A DNA stretch of 64,000 nt from Paucibacter sp. Y2R2-4 (GTDB taxonomy: Bacteria > Pseudomonadota > Gammaproteobacteria > Burkholderiales > Burkholderiaceae_C): contig NZ_JAJIRO010000001.1 of NCBI RefSeq assembly GCF_025717535.1, positions 744,001 to 808,000 on the forward strand, read 5' to 3'. The notes beneath the pieces are model-generated. The model was given only the letters and a program-made list of their open reading frames with translations. It did not search any database and was not told the origin of the DNA. The position numbers and the translations under genes are program-made. This document shows positions 25,196 to 33,865 of this stretch, piece after piece; within the stretch, counting starts at the first letter, position 1; each line of letters begins with the position of its first letter.

Positions 25196-25915
25196 CTATT
25201 GTGGGGCAATGCCTTCTGCCGCACGCCATTCAGCCAACAAGGCCTGGCGCGGCCGCGGGTAGCGCTGCGCCAAGACCTGCATCGACTCGATGCGATCAAG
25301 TCGAAAGTTACGTGTCGCCTGCCGCAACTCGCACCAGGCCACCAGCACCCGCGCCGAGTCAAAAAAACCCAAGGCAAAAGGCCAGACGATGCGCTCGCTG
25401 GCCGCGCCCTTGAGGTCGAGGTAGTGAAGCATCAGCTTGCGTTCATTGCGCATGGCTTTGCGCAATGTGGCCTGCACAGAATCGTCGCTCAGCGAACTCA
25501 GCGCATTCGACGAAGCCTCCAAGGAGCTTCCGGGCCCGACCAGCAAGGCCGAGCTGTCCAACTCAAATCGCAAATCGGGCGGTAAGACAGCCGAGATCTT
25601 GGCCAGCGCATTGCGTGCCGCCTCGGCCAGGGCCGCATCATCGGAGCGCCCCGCTACCCAGCGCGAGCCCAAGACCAAGGCCTCCAGTTCATCGGCGCTG
25701 AACATCAAAGGCGGCAATACAAAACCGGGCTTGAGCACATAGCCCAGGCCGGCCTCGCCCTCGATCTGTGCGCCCTGGGCTTGCAGTGTGGCGATATCGC
25801 GGTACAGCGTGCGCAGGCTGATGCCCAACTGCTGCGCCAGCGCCGCCCCTTGAATGGGCTGACGGTGGCGGCGCAGCACTTGCATCAGGTCCAGCAAACG
25901 CGCGGCACGAGACAT
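25196..25915 (-). CDS. YafY-type transcriptional regulator (HTH plus WYL domain)
   Basis: 239 residues. An N-terminal winged HTH (RAARLLDLMQVLRRHRQPIQGAALAQQLGISLRTLYRDIATLQAQGAQI) is followed by a WYL-type ligand domain (residues 130-239; LMLHYLDLKGAASERIVWPFALGF, then VAWCELRQATRNFRLDRIESM). In many proteobacteria YafY genes neighbour VOC genes, which fits the next gene. It also lies just 17 bp after the MksB stop on the same strand, so it may be read through from the condensin operon. WYL proteins respond to nucleotides or nucleic acid in several defence systems (known); the ligand here is unknown. Confidence 0.88.
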   Translation of the reverse strand: MSRAARLLDLMQVLRRHRQPIQGAALAQQLGISLRTLYRDIATLQAQGAQIEGEAGLGYVLKPGFVLPPLMFSADELEALVLGSRWVAGRSDDAALAEAARNALAKISAVLPPDLRFELDSSALLVGPGSSLEASSNALSSLSDDSVQATLRKAMRNERKLMLHYLDLKGAASERIVWPFALGFFDSARVLVAWCELRQATRNFRLDRIESMQVLAQRYPRPRQALLAEWRAAEGIAPQ

Positions 25916-25932
25916 CGTCAGAGGCCCGCGGC

Positions 25933-28752
25933 TCAGCCGTAAATCGACTTCTCAGGCCGCCGCGCCAGCACCGCAATCGGCGGCGCCCAGCGCTCCCCGC
26001 GCGGCTTTTTGCTGGTCACCAAAGTGATCTCGCTGGGCTCGAAGACCTCGACGTTGTGCGTGATCGGCGTGGTCAGCAAGTACTGCGCGCGGGTCGAGCG
26101 CAGGAAGTGGCCGACCAGCTGAATATTGCGCACGTCCAAGTGGGCGAAAGGCTCGTCGATGAAGACAAAACCGCCCGGCGAGTCGTCGTCCTTCATCAGG
26201 CCCACCAGCAGGATCAGGCTCTTCAGCACCTGCTGGCCGCCCGAAGCCTCACCGTCGTTGAGGCCCACCTCGCCCTTGCCGTCGAAGTTGAACTTGACCT
26301 GCAGCCCGGCCTGGGCCAGCACCATATCGTCGTTGTCCAGATGCGGCAGCTCGGCCTGCGCCATCACGCCGGCCAACTCGCCCAGCTCCTGCACATTTTT
26401 CTTGTAACGCCGCACGGTGGCGCGCAAGACGTCGATATAGCGTTCGCGCGCATTGAAGGCGGCGATGCGCGCCATCTCATTGCTGGCGCGGCGATCCTCC
26501 AGTTGCGTGGTTTGCTCCAGCACCGACGCATTCATGCGGTGGTGGCGCTCTTGCACCTGCGGGTCGGTTTCCCAAACGCCGTTCTCGAGTTCGGCCTGCA
26601 CATGGCGGCCGGCAATCTCGGCCTGCTTGGCGTTCTCGAATTCATCGCGCAAGGCCTGTAGCGTGGACGCTTGCACCCAGGCCGCGGGAAAGCGGGCTTT
26701 GGCTTCACGCGAGGCCTTGGCCTGGGCACGCAGGTCGGCCAGCTTGGCCGCGTGTTCGCGCTGCACCCGACCGACATTGTCTTCGCTGGCCTTGAGGCTC
26801 TGTTGCGCGGCTTCGTAGTCGCGCTCGCTGCGGGTGTGGGCCGTCAAGGCCCGGTCGTGCTCGGCTTCCAGCGAGGTCATGCGAGCCGAGGCCTCGGTAC
26901 GGGCCTGGCGCAGCGCCGGCAGGCGTTCACGCGCGGCGGCAAATTCGTCGGCACGTTCGCCCAGCTCCTTGGCCGCTTTGTGGCCTTGGGCGGCACGCTG
27001 TGCGTCCTTGAACTGGCGCTCGACCTCGGCCTGCTCCTTGGCCAAACGGGTCAACTCAGCGTCATAGCGAGCCAGCTCGTTCTCCAGCGCCTTGCGGCGG
27101 GAGTCCAGCGCCGAGACACCGAACTGGAAGTCGCGCGGCTCCACCCACAGGCTGCGGCCGCCACGGCCGTCGCGGTAATAGGCATCGGGCGTGATCCATT
27201 CGCCGCCGGTGCGCGCGCCAGCTTCGGTGTCTTTGACACGGCGGATGGCGCCGAGTTGACGCAAGAGCCAGCCCGGCAGCTTGGCATTGATCTTCAGTGC
27301 GGCCAGCAAGGAATCAGGCGGCACGACCGCCGGCGCATGTTCGGCATCGGCCACCACGTAATGGCGGTAGCGCTCGCGCGAAGCCAGCGCAAAGGCATGG
27401 GCCTCATCGCCGCTACGCTCAAGCACCACCACCCAGCGCGAGGGCCGCAACATGCCTTCGGCAGCGGCGCGCCAAGCTTCATCGGCAATGTCGATGCAGT
27501 CGGCCAGCACATGGTGGGCAACGCCGGCTTCATCGAGTGCGCGGCGGAAGCGCGTTACCTCCACGGGGGGCGGCGGCAGGCGTTGACCGGCCAGCGCGTC
27601 CATCGCCGCTTGCGCCTTGTTGCGCTGGTCATTGCTGCGGGTGAAGCTCTCGCGCAACTGGTGTTGGCGGCCGCTCAGGTCTTCGACCCGTTGGGCCAAT
27701 TCCTGGGCATCGGTCTCGACGGCCGCCAGGCCGCGCAGTTCTTCTTCGCGTTTGGCCAGCAGCTCCATCGGCCGCTCGGCCTCGCGCGCAGCGTCAAAGG
27801 CTGCCCGGTTGTTCTTGCGCTCTTGTTCCAGCTCCAGCAGGCGGTTCTTGGCTTGCTGCGAGGCTTCAAACAACTTCAACAGCTCGGCGCGCTTGGCCGC
27901 ATGGCTGCGCGCATCGGCACCGGCGAAGAGACGTTGTCGGTGCAACTCACGCAAGCCTTGCGCGGTGCGCGCCCGCGACTCGCTCCACTGCAAGACCGGC
28001 AAAACCTCGGTCGACAAACGCTCGCGCTCGCGCAAGCGCAGCTGGTACTGCTGATAGCTGGTGACCCGGTTCGCCAAATCGGAGAGTTGCGCCTGGGTGT
28101 GCGACAACTCATGCGCCGCCTGCTCCACCTCTTTCAGCAAATGTTGCTGGTGGCTGCGGGCCTGGTCGTAACGGTCCAGCACCTCCTGGTCGCCAAACAC
28201 CTCGAAAACAAGGCGCAGCAATTCCTTGGGCGAGAGTTCGCACAGGCGGTCGGTCTGGCCTTGTTCCAGCGCCAGCACGCGGCCGATGGCGCGGGTCAGG
28301 CCGGCCGCTTCCAAGCGGCGGCGCCAGGCTTCGATGCCCATCCACTCTTTCTCGGCCAACTCAGCCATCTGCTCGATGGTCTGCACGCCCTCCACCATCA
28401 GGTAGCGGCGTTGCCAGTCACCGCCATGGCGCTCAATGCGGCAGGCCAAGGTGACTTGGTCGGAATAAAACAGCGAGCTGGCAAAAGGACGCGAGCTGTT
28501 CTGGCGCCCACGCGGGCGGTTGTCCACCAAGGCGCGCAGCCAGGCGCTCTCGGCATTGGCGTGGCGCGCATAGGTCTTGTAGGTGCGGCCGCCCGAGCAT
28601 TCCAGGCCCAAGAGCGTGCGCATGGCATCCAGCAGCGTGGTCTTGCCCGAGCCATTCGGGCCGGCAATGGTGATGATGGCGCCGTCCAGCGGCATGGTCA
28701 CGCGCTGGCAATAGTCCCAGTGCAGCAGTTCAAGCGATTGCAGGTGAAACAT
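25933..28752 (-). CDS. SMC-like condensin ATPase, MksB/JetC type
   Basis: 939 residues. The head starts MFHLQSLELLHWDYCQRV, with Walker A GPNGSGKTTLLDAM near residues 31-45. Long coiled coils flank a hinge-like centre at about 390-545 that contains CIDIADEAWRAAAEGML, a pattern seen in MksB/JetC hinges. The C-terminal head has the signature EASGGQQVLKSLILLVGL, Walker B GFVFIDEPFAHLD and a switch histidine region (TTPITHNVE). It is the motor subunit of a condensin-like complex with the two upstream genes; its ATG overlaps the upstream stop by one base. No MksG/JetD nuclease gene follows; the next gene is a WYL regulator. Confidence 0.85.
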   Translation of the reverse strand: MFHLQSLELLHWDYCQRVTMPLDGAIITIAGPNGSGKTTLLDAMRTLLGLECSGGRTYKTYARHANAESAWLRALVDNRPRGRQNSSRPFASSLFYSDQVTLACRIERHGGDWQRRYLMVEGVQTIEQMAELAEKEWMGIEAWRRRLEAAGLTRAIGRVLALEQGQTDRLCELSPKELLRLVFEVFGDQEVLDRYDQARSHQQHLLKEVEQAAHELSHTQAQLSDLANRVTSYQQYQLRLRERERLSTEVLPVLQWSESRARTAQGLRELHRQRLFAGADARSHAAKRAELLKLFEASQQAKNRLLELEQERKNNRAAFDAAREAERPMELLAKREEELRGLAAVETDAQELAQRVEDLSGRQHQLRESFTRSNDQRNKAQAAMDALAGQRLPPPPVEVTRFRRALDEAGVAHHVLADCIDIADEAWRAAAEGMLRPSRWVVVLERSGDEAHAFALASRERYRHYVVADAEHAPAVVPPDSLLAALKINAKLPGWLLRQLGAIRRVKDTEAGARTGGEWITPDAYYRDGRGGRSLWVEPRDFQFGVSALDSRRKALENELARYDAELTRLAKEQAEVERQFKDAQRAAQGHKAAKELGERADEFAAARERLPALRQARTEASARMTSLEAEHDRALTAHTRSERDYEAAQQSLKASEDNVGRVQREHAAKLADLRAQAKASREAKARFPAAWVQASTLQALRDEFENAKQAEIAGRHVQAELENGVWETDPQVQERHHRMNASVLEQTTQLEDRRASNEMARIAAFNARERYIDVLRATVRRYKKNVQELGELAGVMAQAELPHLDNDDMVLAQAGLQVKFNFDGKGEVGLNDGEASGGQQVLKSLILLVGLMKDDDSPGGFVFIDEPFAHLDVRNIQLVGHFLRSTRAQYLLTTPITHNVEVFEPSEITLVTSKKPRGERWAPPIAVLARRPEKSIYG

Positions 28753-29495
28753 CAGGTCTCGCTTTGGTCTTGTAGCGGCTGTGCGTCTTCTTCGACAGCC
28801 TCTTCGGGAATCAACTCTGGCTGGCGCGCCAGCCCAATGGCGGCGGCCACGGCCGGATCGGTGGTGCGGGCCATCACATCGCCCAGCGCGCCGTCCAATA
28901 TGCGCGGCGCCAGCGTGTCGTAGTCCAGCAGCAGGTCCAGCAGCGGGCCTTCAGCAATGTCTTCGCCACGCCGTGTGATGAAGCCGTTACGTTCCAGCAG
29001 CTTCAAATTGCTGTCCAGGCGCATCTTCTTGCCGAGCTGGTTGCCAAAGTCGGCCAAGAGGCTGCGGTAGCTCAAGGTCGGGCTGACGCTGGCGGCCGTG
29101 GGCAGCGGCTTGTCGGTGGCGAACATCTCGTTTTGACCCAACTCCTTGGCATCGGCCCGCGCCACCTGGCGCTGCCGCTTAGGCAATACGATCAGCGACC
29201 ACAGCACCACCAGCAGGGCCACGCCATCGCGCGGCAGGTCCAGATTGTTGTTGGCGGCCAAGCCAGTTTCGCCAAACACCGCCACCTCGGCCGGGCGCAA
29301 CATGGCCAGGCTGATGTGGTCGGCATAAAGGTTGTCGATCACCCGCAGGCCGACGGCGGCGAGGCGCTGGCCCAGCGCGGTCCAGACCTCGTTGTCGATC
29401 AGGGCGCGGCGCACCAAGGGGTGGCTGCGCGGCAGCCAGCGGCGCGCCAGCAATTGCGCCGCCAGCGCGGCGGCATCATCAAGAGCTGCGCTCAT
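28752..29495 (-). CDS. Condensin kite subunit, MksE/JetB-like
   Basis: 247 residues. The sequence is winged-helix-like: LARRWLPRSHPLVRRALIDNEVWTALGQRLAAVGLRVIDNLYADHISLAML, then a hydrophobic GVALLVVLWSLIVLPKRQRQ and LSYRSLLADFGNQLGKKMRLDSNLKLLERNGFITRRG. Order between a kleisin-like and an SMC gene with 4-bp and 1-bp overlaps identifies it as the MksE/JetB kite partner. Sequence similarity alone would be weak evidence. The C-terminal 40 residues are acidic and low complexity. Confidence 0.75.
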   Translation of the reverse strand: MSAALDDAAALAAQLLARRWLPRSHPLVRRALIDNEVWTALGQRLAAVGLRVIDNLYADHISLAMLRPAEVAVFGETGLAANNNLDLPRDGVALLVVLWSLIVLPKRQRQVARADAKELGQNEMFATDKPLPTAASVSPTLSYRSLLADFGNQLGKKMRLDSNLKLLERNGFITRRGEDIAEGPLLDLLLDYDTLAPRILDGALGDVMARTTDPAVAAAIGLARQPELIPEEAVEEDAQPLQDQSET

Positions 29496-30841
29496 GCTTG
29501 GGTCTCATCTTTCTTGTCTTGCTCATGGCCTTGATCCGGCACTTGATCTTTTGCACCGGCAACCCGCAGCACGCCGCGGCTCATCCAGCGGATGTATTCA
29601 TCGTCCACCTCGCCCTGCTCGGCGGTCCAGTGCACACGCCAGGGCTGGCGCGCCATATCGCCGGTGGCACCGGTCAAGTGTTGGGCCTCTTTGTCGCCCA
29701 GCAAGGGCAGCAACTGCGCCCGGTAAGAAGCCCGGGCATAACTGCCCCCCAGCACGGCGGGGGCCAGGTCTTGTTCGATCTCGCCCGCCTCGCTCCAGCG
29801 CGTCAGCAAGGCTTGCATGACCCCCATCTCAGGCGGCAAGCTCATCACCGCCAGCTCACCCTCAGGCGCCGGCTGGGCAGTGGGCAGAGCCTCCATTTCT
29901 TTGGGCTTGGGACGATCACGTTCAAACTCGGCCTCGGCCGTGTCCAGCAATTCATGCTGAGCCACCAGCACCGGATGCACCGGGCGCGACAAGGCCCCAA
30001 GCGACAAATTCTCCAGAAAGTGCACGCTCTGCAGCCAGCGCCGCACATCGGTGGTGGTGATGCCGGTGGAGCCCAGCGTGACCCGCTGCCGGTCCGCCTG
30101 CTGCAGCGCGCGGTTGAACTGGCTGGCCATGGACAAAAGCCGCGCCTGCGCCAGGCCCAGTTCGCGCGCCAAGCGTTCCAGCTTGGCATTGCCCTGCTCC
30201 TGCGCCTGCACCATGATGGCCGACAGCGCCTCGCTGGCCTTCTCCACCAGGCTCAGCGCCTTGCCAAAACGCTGGCGGGCGCGGCGCAGATGGAACTCGG
30301 AGCCGCTGGCAATCGCGTCCGCAAACTCGTCATACAGGCGCGAGAGCTGCGCTTGCAAATGTTGCAGCTGAGCCGGGTCCAGGGTGCCCAGCTGATGGGC
30401 GCCAGCCACATTGGCCAGCAGCGAGGTCAGATCGGCATCTTGCGCACTGCTGGTCACCAAGGGCGACAAGACCCCCAGCAGTTGCTGCGCCAAGGGCGTG
30501 ACACCGTACTGTTGATTGGAGCCGTCCCAGGCCAGCAGATCGGCCTCGCGCAGGCGCTTGAGCACCAACTCCAGCGGCTCATCGCGCAGCTGATGGAAAT
30601 GCTGGTTCAGCGCCTCGCGGCTGATGCGCGAGGCCGGCATGGCCATCACTTCCATGAAGACCCACAAGCGCAGCTTCACCAAGCTGGCCGGGCCGTGAAA
30701 GAGCGCGCGCAAGGCGGCGGTCAAGCCCTCCTGGCGTTCCAGTTGCCACAGCAGCTGGGCCTCGCTGGGCGCCACTGCATCGCGAAAATAATCTTCAAAG
30801 CGAGCTTCGTCTTCGCTCGCTGGGTTTGGGTTCTCCCGCAT
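29492..30841 (-). CDS. Condensin kleisin-like subunit, MksF/JetA-like
   Basis: 449 residues from ATG 30841; the frame extends 17 codons upstream without good signals. The chain is mostly helical, with winged-helix-like N-terminal segments (AQLLWQLERQEGLTAALRALFHGPASLVKLRLWVFMEVMAMPASRISREALNQHFHQLRDEPLELVLKRLREADLLAW). A helical middle part and a C-terminal domain ending in charged low complexity follow. It is first in the three-gene operon and overlaps the next gene by 4 bp. The role as MksF/JetA is based on gene order, length and helical style. Confidence 0.72.
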   Translation of the reverse strand: MRENPNPASEDEARFEDYFRDAVAPSEAQLLWQLERQEGLTAALRALFHGPASLVKLRLWVFMEVMAMPASRISREALNQHFHQLRDEPLELVLKRLREADLLAWDGSNQQYGVTPLAQQLLGVLSPLVTSSAQDADLTSLLANVAGAHQLGTLDPAQLQHLQAQLSRLYDEFADAIASGSEFHLRRARQRFGKALSLVEKASEALSAIMVQAQEQGNAKLERLARELGLAQARLLSMASQFNRALQQADRQRVTLGSTGITTTDVRRWLQSVHFLENLSLGALSRPVHPVLVAQHELLDTAEAEFERDRPKPKEMEALPTAQPAPEGELAVMSLPPEMGVMQALLTRWSEAGEIEQDLAPAVLGGSYARASYRAQLLPLLGDKEAQHLTGATGDMARQPWRVHWTAEQGEVDDEYIRWMSRGVLRVAGAKDQVPDQGHEQDKKDETQA

Positions 30842-30892
30842 GGGGGCGATTATCCCCGCTGCAGCGATGGACTCCGGCGCCAAGCCGCCCAA

Positions 30893-33001
30893 TTAGAGTT
30901 TTTCGGTATAGGAGGTTTCACCAAACAAGGAGGGGCGAAAGGCCGGGGCGTTGTGTTTGTCCTCGGTGGCCCAGAGCAAGATGGCCTGAGCCGACATCGG
31001 CCGAGCGAACAAGAAGCCCTGCAACTCGTCGCAGCCCATGCCCGCCAGAATGGCTTGCTGCCCTTGCGTTTCCACCCCTTCGGCCACCACCCGCAGGCCC
31101 AAGGCATGGGCCAGCTTGACCACGGCATCGACCACCGCCCGCGCATCCACGCTGGTGACGATGTCGGTGATGAAGGCACGGTCCACCTTCAACTCCTTGG
31201 CCGGCAGTTGGCGCAAATAGCTCAGCGAGGAGTAGCCGGTGCCGAAGTCGTCAATCGACAGGTGCACGCCCAAATCGCCCAGGCGTTTGAAGGTGTCTTG
31301 AATTGCCTGGGTGTTCTCCATCACCACCGATTCGGTGATCTCGCAGGTCAGCAAAGAGGGGTGAACGCTGTAGGTCTCCAGCGCACGCTCGATGCGCTCG
31401 ATGATGTCGTCCTGACGCATCTGATGCGCCGACAAATTGATGGCGACCCGCATGCGCAAGCCGCTTTCGCGCCAAACGCGCGCTTGCCGGCAGGCATCGT
31501 CAATGACCCAGTTGCCCAACTCACGCATAAAACCAAAGCGCTCGGCCACCGGGATGAAAACCGCCGGCGAAACCATGCCCCGGCCCGGATGGTGCCAGCG
31601 CAGCAGCGCCTCAGCGGCGGTGATCTGGCCGCTGCGCGCATCGATCTTGGGCTGATAAAAAAGCTCCAACTCATTGCGCTCGATGGCCAAGCGCAGGTCG
31701 CGCAAGATGTCGAGTTGCTCGCGGGTGTCGCTTTCCATGCCCGGCGCAAAAAAGCAGTAGCAGGCTCCGCCCAAGCGCTTGGCGGCGTTCTTGGCCGCGT
31801 CGGCACAACCGAGCAGACGTGCTTTGCCGCCGTCCAAGGGATATCGGGCAATACCGGCCGAGGCCGAAATGGCCAACTCGCGCTGATCCAACACATAAGG
31901 GCGAGCCAACTCGGCCAGCGTGCGTTTGGCAAACTCGGCCAAGACATCCTTGCCCGACACCGCGCGTAGCAGCACCACGAACTCATCACCACCAATGCGC
32001 GCCGCAACACCGCCTTCGCCCAGGCATTGACGCAAGCGATCAGCGGCCTGACGCAGCAAGGCATCACCGCTATCGTGCCCCAGGCTGCTGTTGACAGGGT
32101 TGAAGCCATCGAGGTCAAACATCAGCAGGGCCAGCGAGCCCTCGTCCTTGTCGCACTCGATCACCGCTTGGCTCAGCAATTGCTCCAGGCCGAGTCGGGT
32201 CGAAAGCCCGGTCAGCGGGTCCACCAAGGCGGCATCCAGCCCAGCACCCAGTTCACTTCCATCGGAGGATATTTGCGCCATATGGTTCAAGCCAAAGGCG
32301 AAACTCGCGCCCACCACGGCGAGCATGAGCAAGGCCAAGCTCTGCGGCACCGAGGGAGCGGCGGCCAGCAACCAAACGGGATTGAGGGCATACAAGGCCA
32401 GCAGGGGCAAGCCAGCGTCCGCCAATGCGCAAGCGCCTCGCAGGGCTCGCGCCCGCCAATGTCTGCCCTGCGGCAGCAGCAAAAAGCCCAGCAGCCCGAT
32501 CTGCAGCAAGGCCGCTGCCAGCAAGTCTTGCAGCTTTTGCGACCAGCTCAGCCCGAGGTCCAAGCTGCTCAAGACACCGTAGAGAATGAACAACACAATC
32601 GCCGCGCCGCCCATGAAAAGCCGGGAGTTCATGGCGCGCGCACGCTGCGGGCGCAGCGCTTCCAAGACCATTTCGGCCACCGCCAAGCTCAGTCCCAGAC
32701 CCAGGAGCGGCAAGGCCGCAGCCAAACCCGCTGCAGGCCCCTGCCCTCGCTCAGACAAGGCCTGAAAAGGCCACCACAGGCCGGCTCCCAACAAGAGGGC
32801 CGAAGCCCACCAACTGCCACTCACCTGTTGCTTGCGCCCGAGCTCGCGCTGCGACAAGACCTCTGCCCCGACAAACAGCAGCAGGCCTGAAACCAAGGCC
32901 ACCCCAGCGATCCAAACAAGCGGGCTCAGTTGCACGATGGCGGACTGATCCGAATGAAGCAAACTCATCTCGACTCCTGCCGCATTCGCTGGCATAGGCA
33001 C
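30893..33001 (-). CDS. Membrane GGDEF-EAL protein (cyclic di-GMP turnover)
   Basis: 702 residues; an internal ATG 11 codons later is an alternative start. About six or seven membrane segments fill residues 28-240, without an obvious MHYT motif. The GGDEF domain has VDPLTGLSTRLGL and an intact active site RIGGDEFVVLL. The EAL domain has AEALLRWHHP, INLSAHQ, CEITESVVMEN, SIDDFGTGYSSLSYL, KVDRAFI and VVAEGVET; the catalytic residues appear complete. The protein could both make and degrade cyclic di-GMP, the net direction being unknown. It stands 51 bp downstream of no close partner on this strand and precedes the Mks operon. Confidence 0.92.
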   Translation of the reverse strand: MPMPANAAGVEMSLLHSDQSAIVQLSPLVWIAGVALVSGLLLFVGAEVLSQRELGRKQQVSGSWWASALLLGAGLWWPFQALSERGQGPAAGLAAALPLLGLGLSLAVAEMVLEALRPQRARAMNSRLFMGGAAIVLFILYGVLSSLDLGLSWSQKLQDLLAAALLQIGLLGFLLLPQGRHWRARALRGACALADAGLPLLALYALNPVWLLAAAPSVPQSLALLMLAVVGASFAFGLNHMAQISSDGSELGAGLDAALVDPLTGLSTRLGLEQLLSQAVIECDKDEGSLALLMFDLDGFNPVNSSLGHDSGDALLRQAADRLRQCLGEGGVAARIGGDEFVVLLRAVSGKDVLAEFAKRTLAELARPYVLDQRELAISASAGIARYPLDGGKARLLGCADAAKNAAKRLGGACYCFFAPGMESDTREQLDILRDLRLAIERNELELFYQPKIDARSGQITAAEALLRWHHPGRGMVSPAVFIPVAERFGFMRELGNWVIDDACRQARVWRESGLRMRVAINLSAHQMRQDDIIERIERALETYSVHPSLLTCEITESVVMENTQAIQDTFKRLGDLGVHLSIDDFGTGYSSLSYLRQLPAKELKVDRAFITDIVTSVDARAVVDAVVKLAHALGLRVVAEGVETQGQQAILAGMGCDELQGFLFARPMSAQAILLWATEDKHNAPAFRPSLFGETSYTEKL

Positions 33002-33111
33002 CCTAGAGGGAAGTTTCGGGATACGCGAAAGTTCCCTTCTTTTTCTTGATTATCTGGTTGCAAGCCAGGCTCAGGTACAAAAAGTTGGCCGCCTGTAGAC
33101 TGCCTTTTCCC

Positions 33112-33723
33112 TCAAAGCCAAGGCTTCAGCAAGACCTTGTGCAGCGGCGTGAACACAACCAAAAAGCCCAGCACATTGAGTGCCACGGTCAAGAAGAAGA
33201 GCCGCCGAAAGCTGGACTTGCCCGATTTATGGCGCAGGATTTGCTGGGCCAGCAAGGCACCCGGCCAGCCACAGGCCAAGGCCAGGCCATGCAAAGTACG
33301 CTCCGACACCCGCCAATGACCCAGGCGCGCCGCTCGCTTGTCTCCGGCATAAACAATGAAAGTAGCGATGCTCATGGCCATATACGCCCCCCAAACGCCC
33401 GGCGCCATCGGCCACATCAAATGACCAGCCAGAAAGAGCAAGGCAAACCCCGGCACCAAGACCAGGCTGCTGAGCGAAGCCCGACCACTGGGATTGCGCA
33501 GCGCTGGCGCAGGCCTGTGCTTGGCGCGCACCCGCGTCGCGCGGCGCTTGCCCTGGGCGTCCCGCCCCAACTCGAAGTCCAGGATTTCGCCCTGGCGCGG
33601 GCGCTCCACCCGCAGCTCAAAGGCTTTGATATGGACAAAGACCTTGGCTTCGCCATTGGCCGGCGTGATGAAGCCATAGCCCTTGGCATCGTCCCACTGA
33701 CTCAAAGTTCCGACTTGTCGCAT
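33112..33723 (-). CDS. Cold-shock domain/DUF1294 fusion membrane protein
   Basis: 203 residues from ATG 33723. Residues 1-65 are an OB-fold cold-shock domain (VGTLSQWDDAKGYGFITPANGEAKVFVHIKAFE), with the RNP1-like KGYGFI and RNP2-like VFVHI motifs. From residue 90 on there are three to four membrane segments with the DUF1294 signature YAGDKRAARLGHWRVSERTLHGLALACGWPGALLAQQILRHKSGKSSFRRLF. The fused architecture is known in many proteobacteria. The role is unknown; a nucleic-acid-binding domain at the membrane is implied. Confidence 0.9.
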   Translation of the reverse strand: MRQVGTLSQWDDAKGYGFITPANGEAKVFVHIKAFELRVERPRQGEILDFELGRDAQGKRRATRVRAKHRPAPALRNPSGRASLSSLVLVPGFALLFLAGHLMWPMAPGVWGAYMAMSIATFIVYAGDKRAARLGHWRVSERTLHGLALACGWPGALLAQQILRHKSGKSSFRRLFFLTVALNVLGFLVVFTPLHKVLLKPWL

Positions 33724-33778
33724 GGTCCCTGGCCTTGATTGATTGGTCGCGCACTCTGCCACATCCGGGCGCAGACAC

Positions 33779-33816
33779 AAAAAAGCCCGCGCTCTGATGA
33801 AACAGAGTGCGGGCTT
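33779..33816 (-). terminator. Rho-independent terminator of the DEAD-box helicase gene
   Basis: On the minus strand AAGCCCGCACTCTG pairs with CAGAGCGCGGGCTT around a short loop, with one mismatch, and a T run follows. It lies about 50 bp after the helicase stop. Confidence 0.88.
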
Positions 33817-33865
33817 GTCGGCTCGAGCCGGCCTTTATCTCAGGCCGGGCTGCGATGCCGCTAGA

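Noticed and set aside
26671-28923. 750-codon open frame on the plus strand
   Set aside because: It is antisense to the SMC-like mksB gene and shows no domain or start site.
29498-31969. 823-codon open frame on the plus strand
   Set aside because: It is antisense to mksF and the GGDEF-EAL gene; composition is rich in Gln/His/Arg and no motif is visible.
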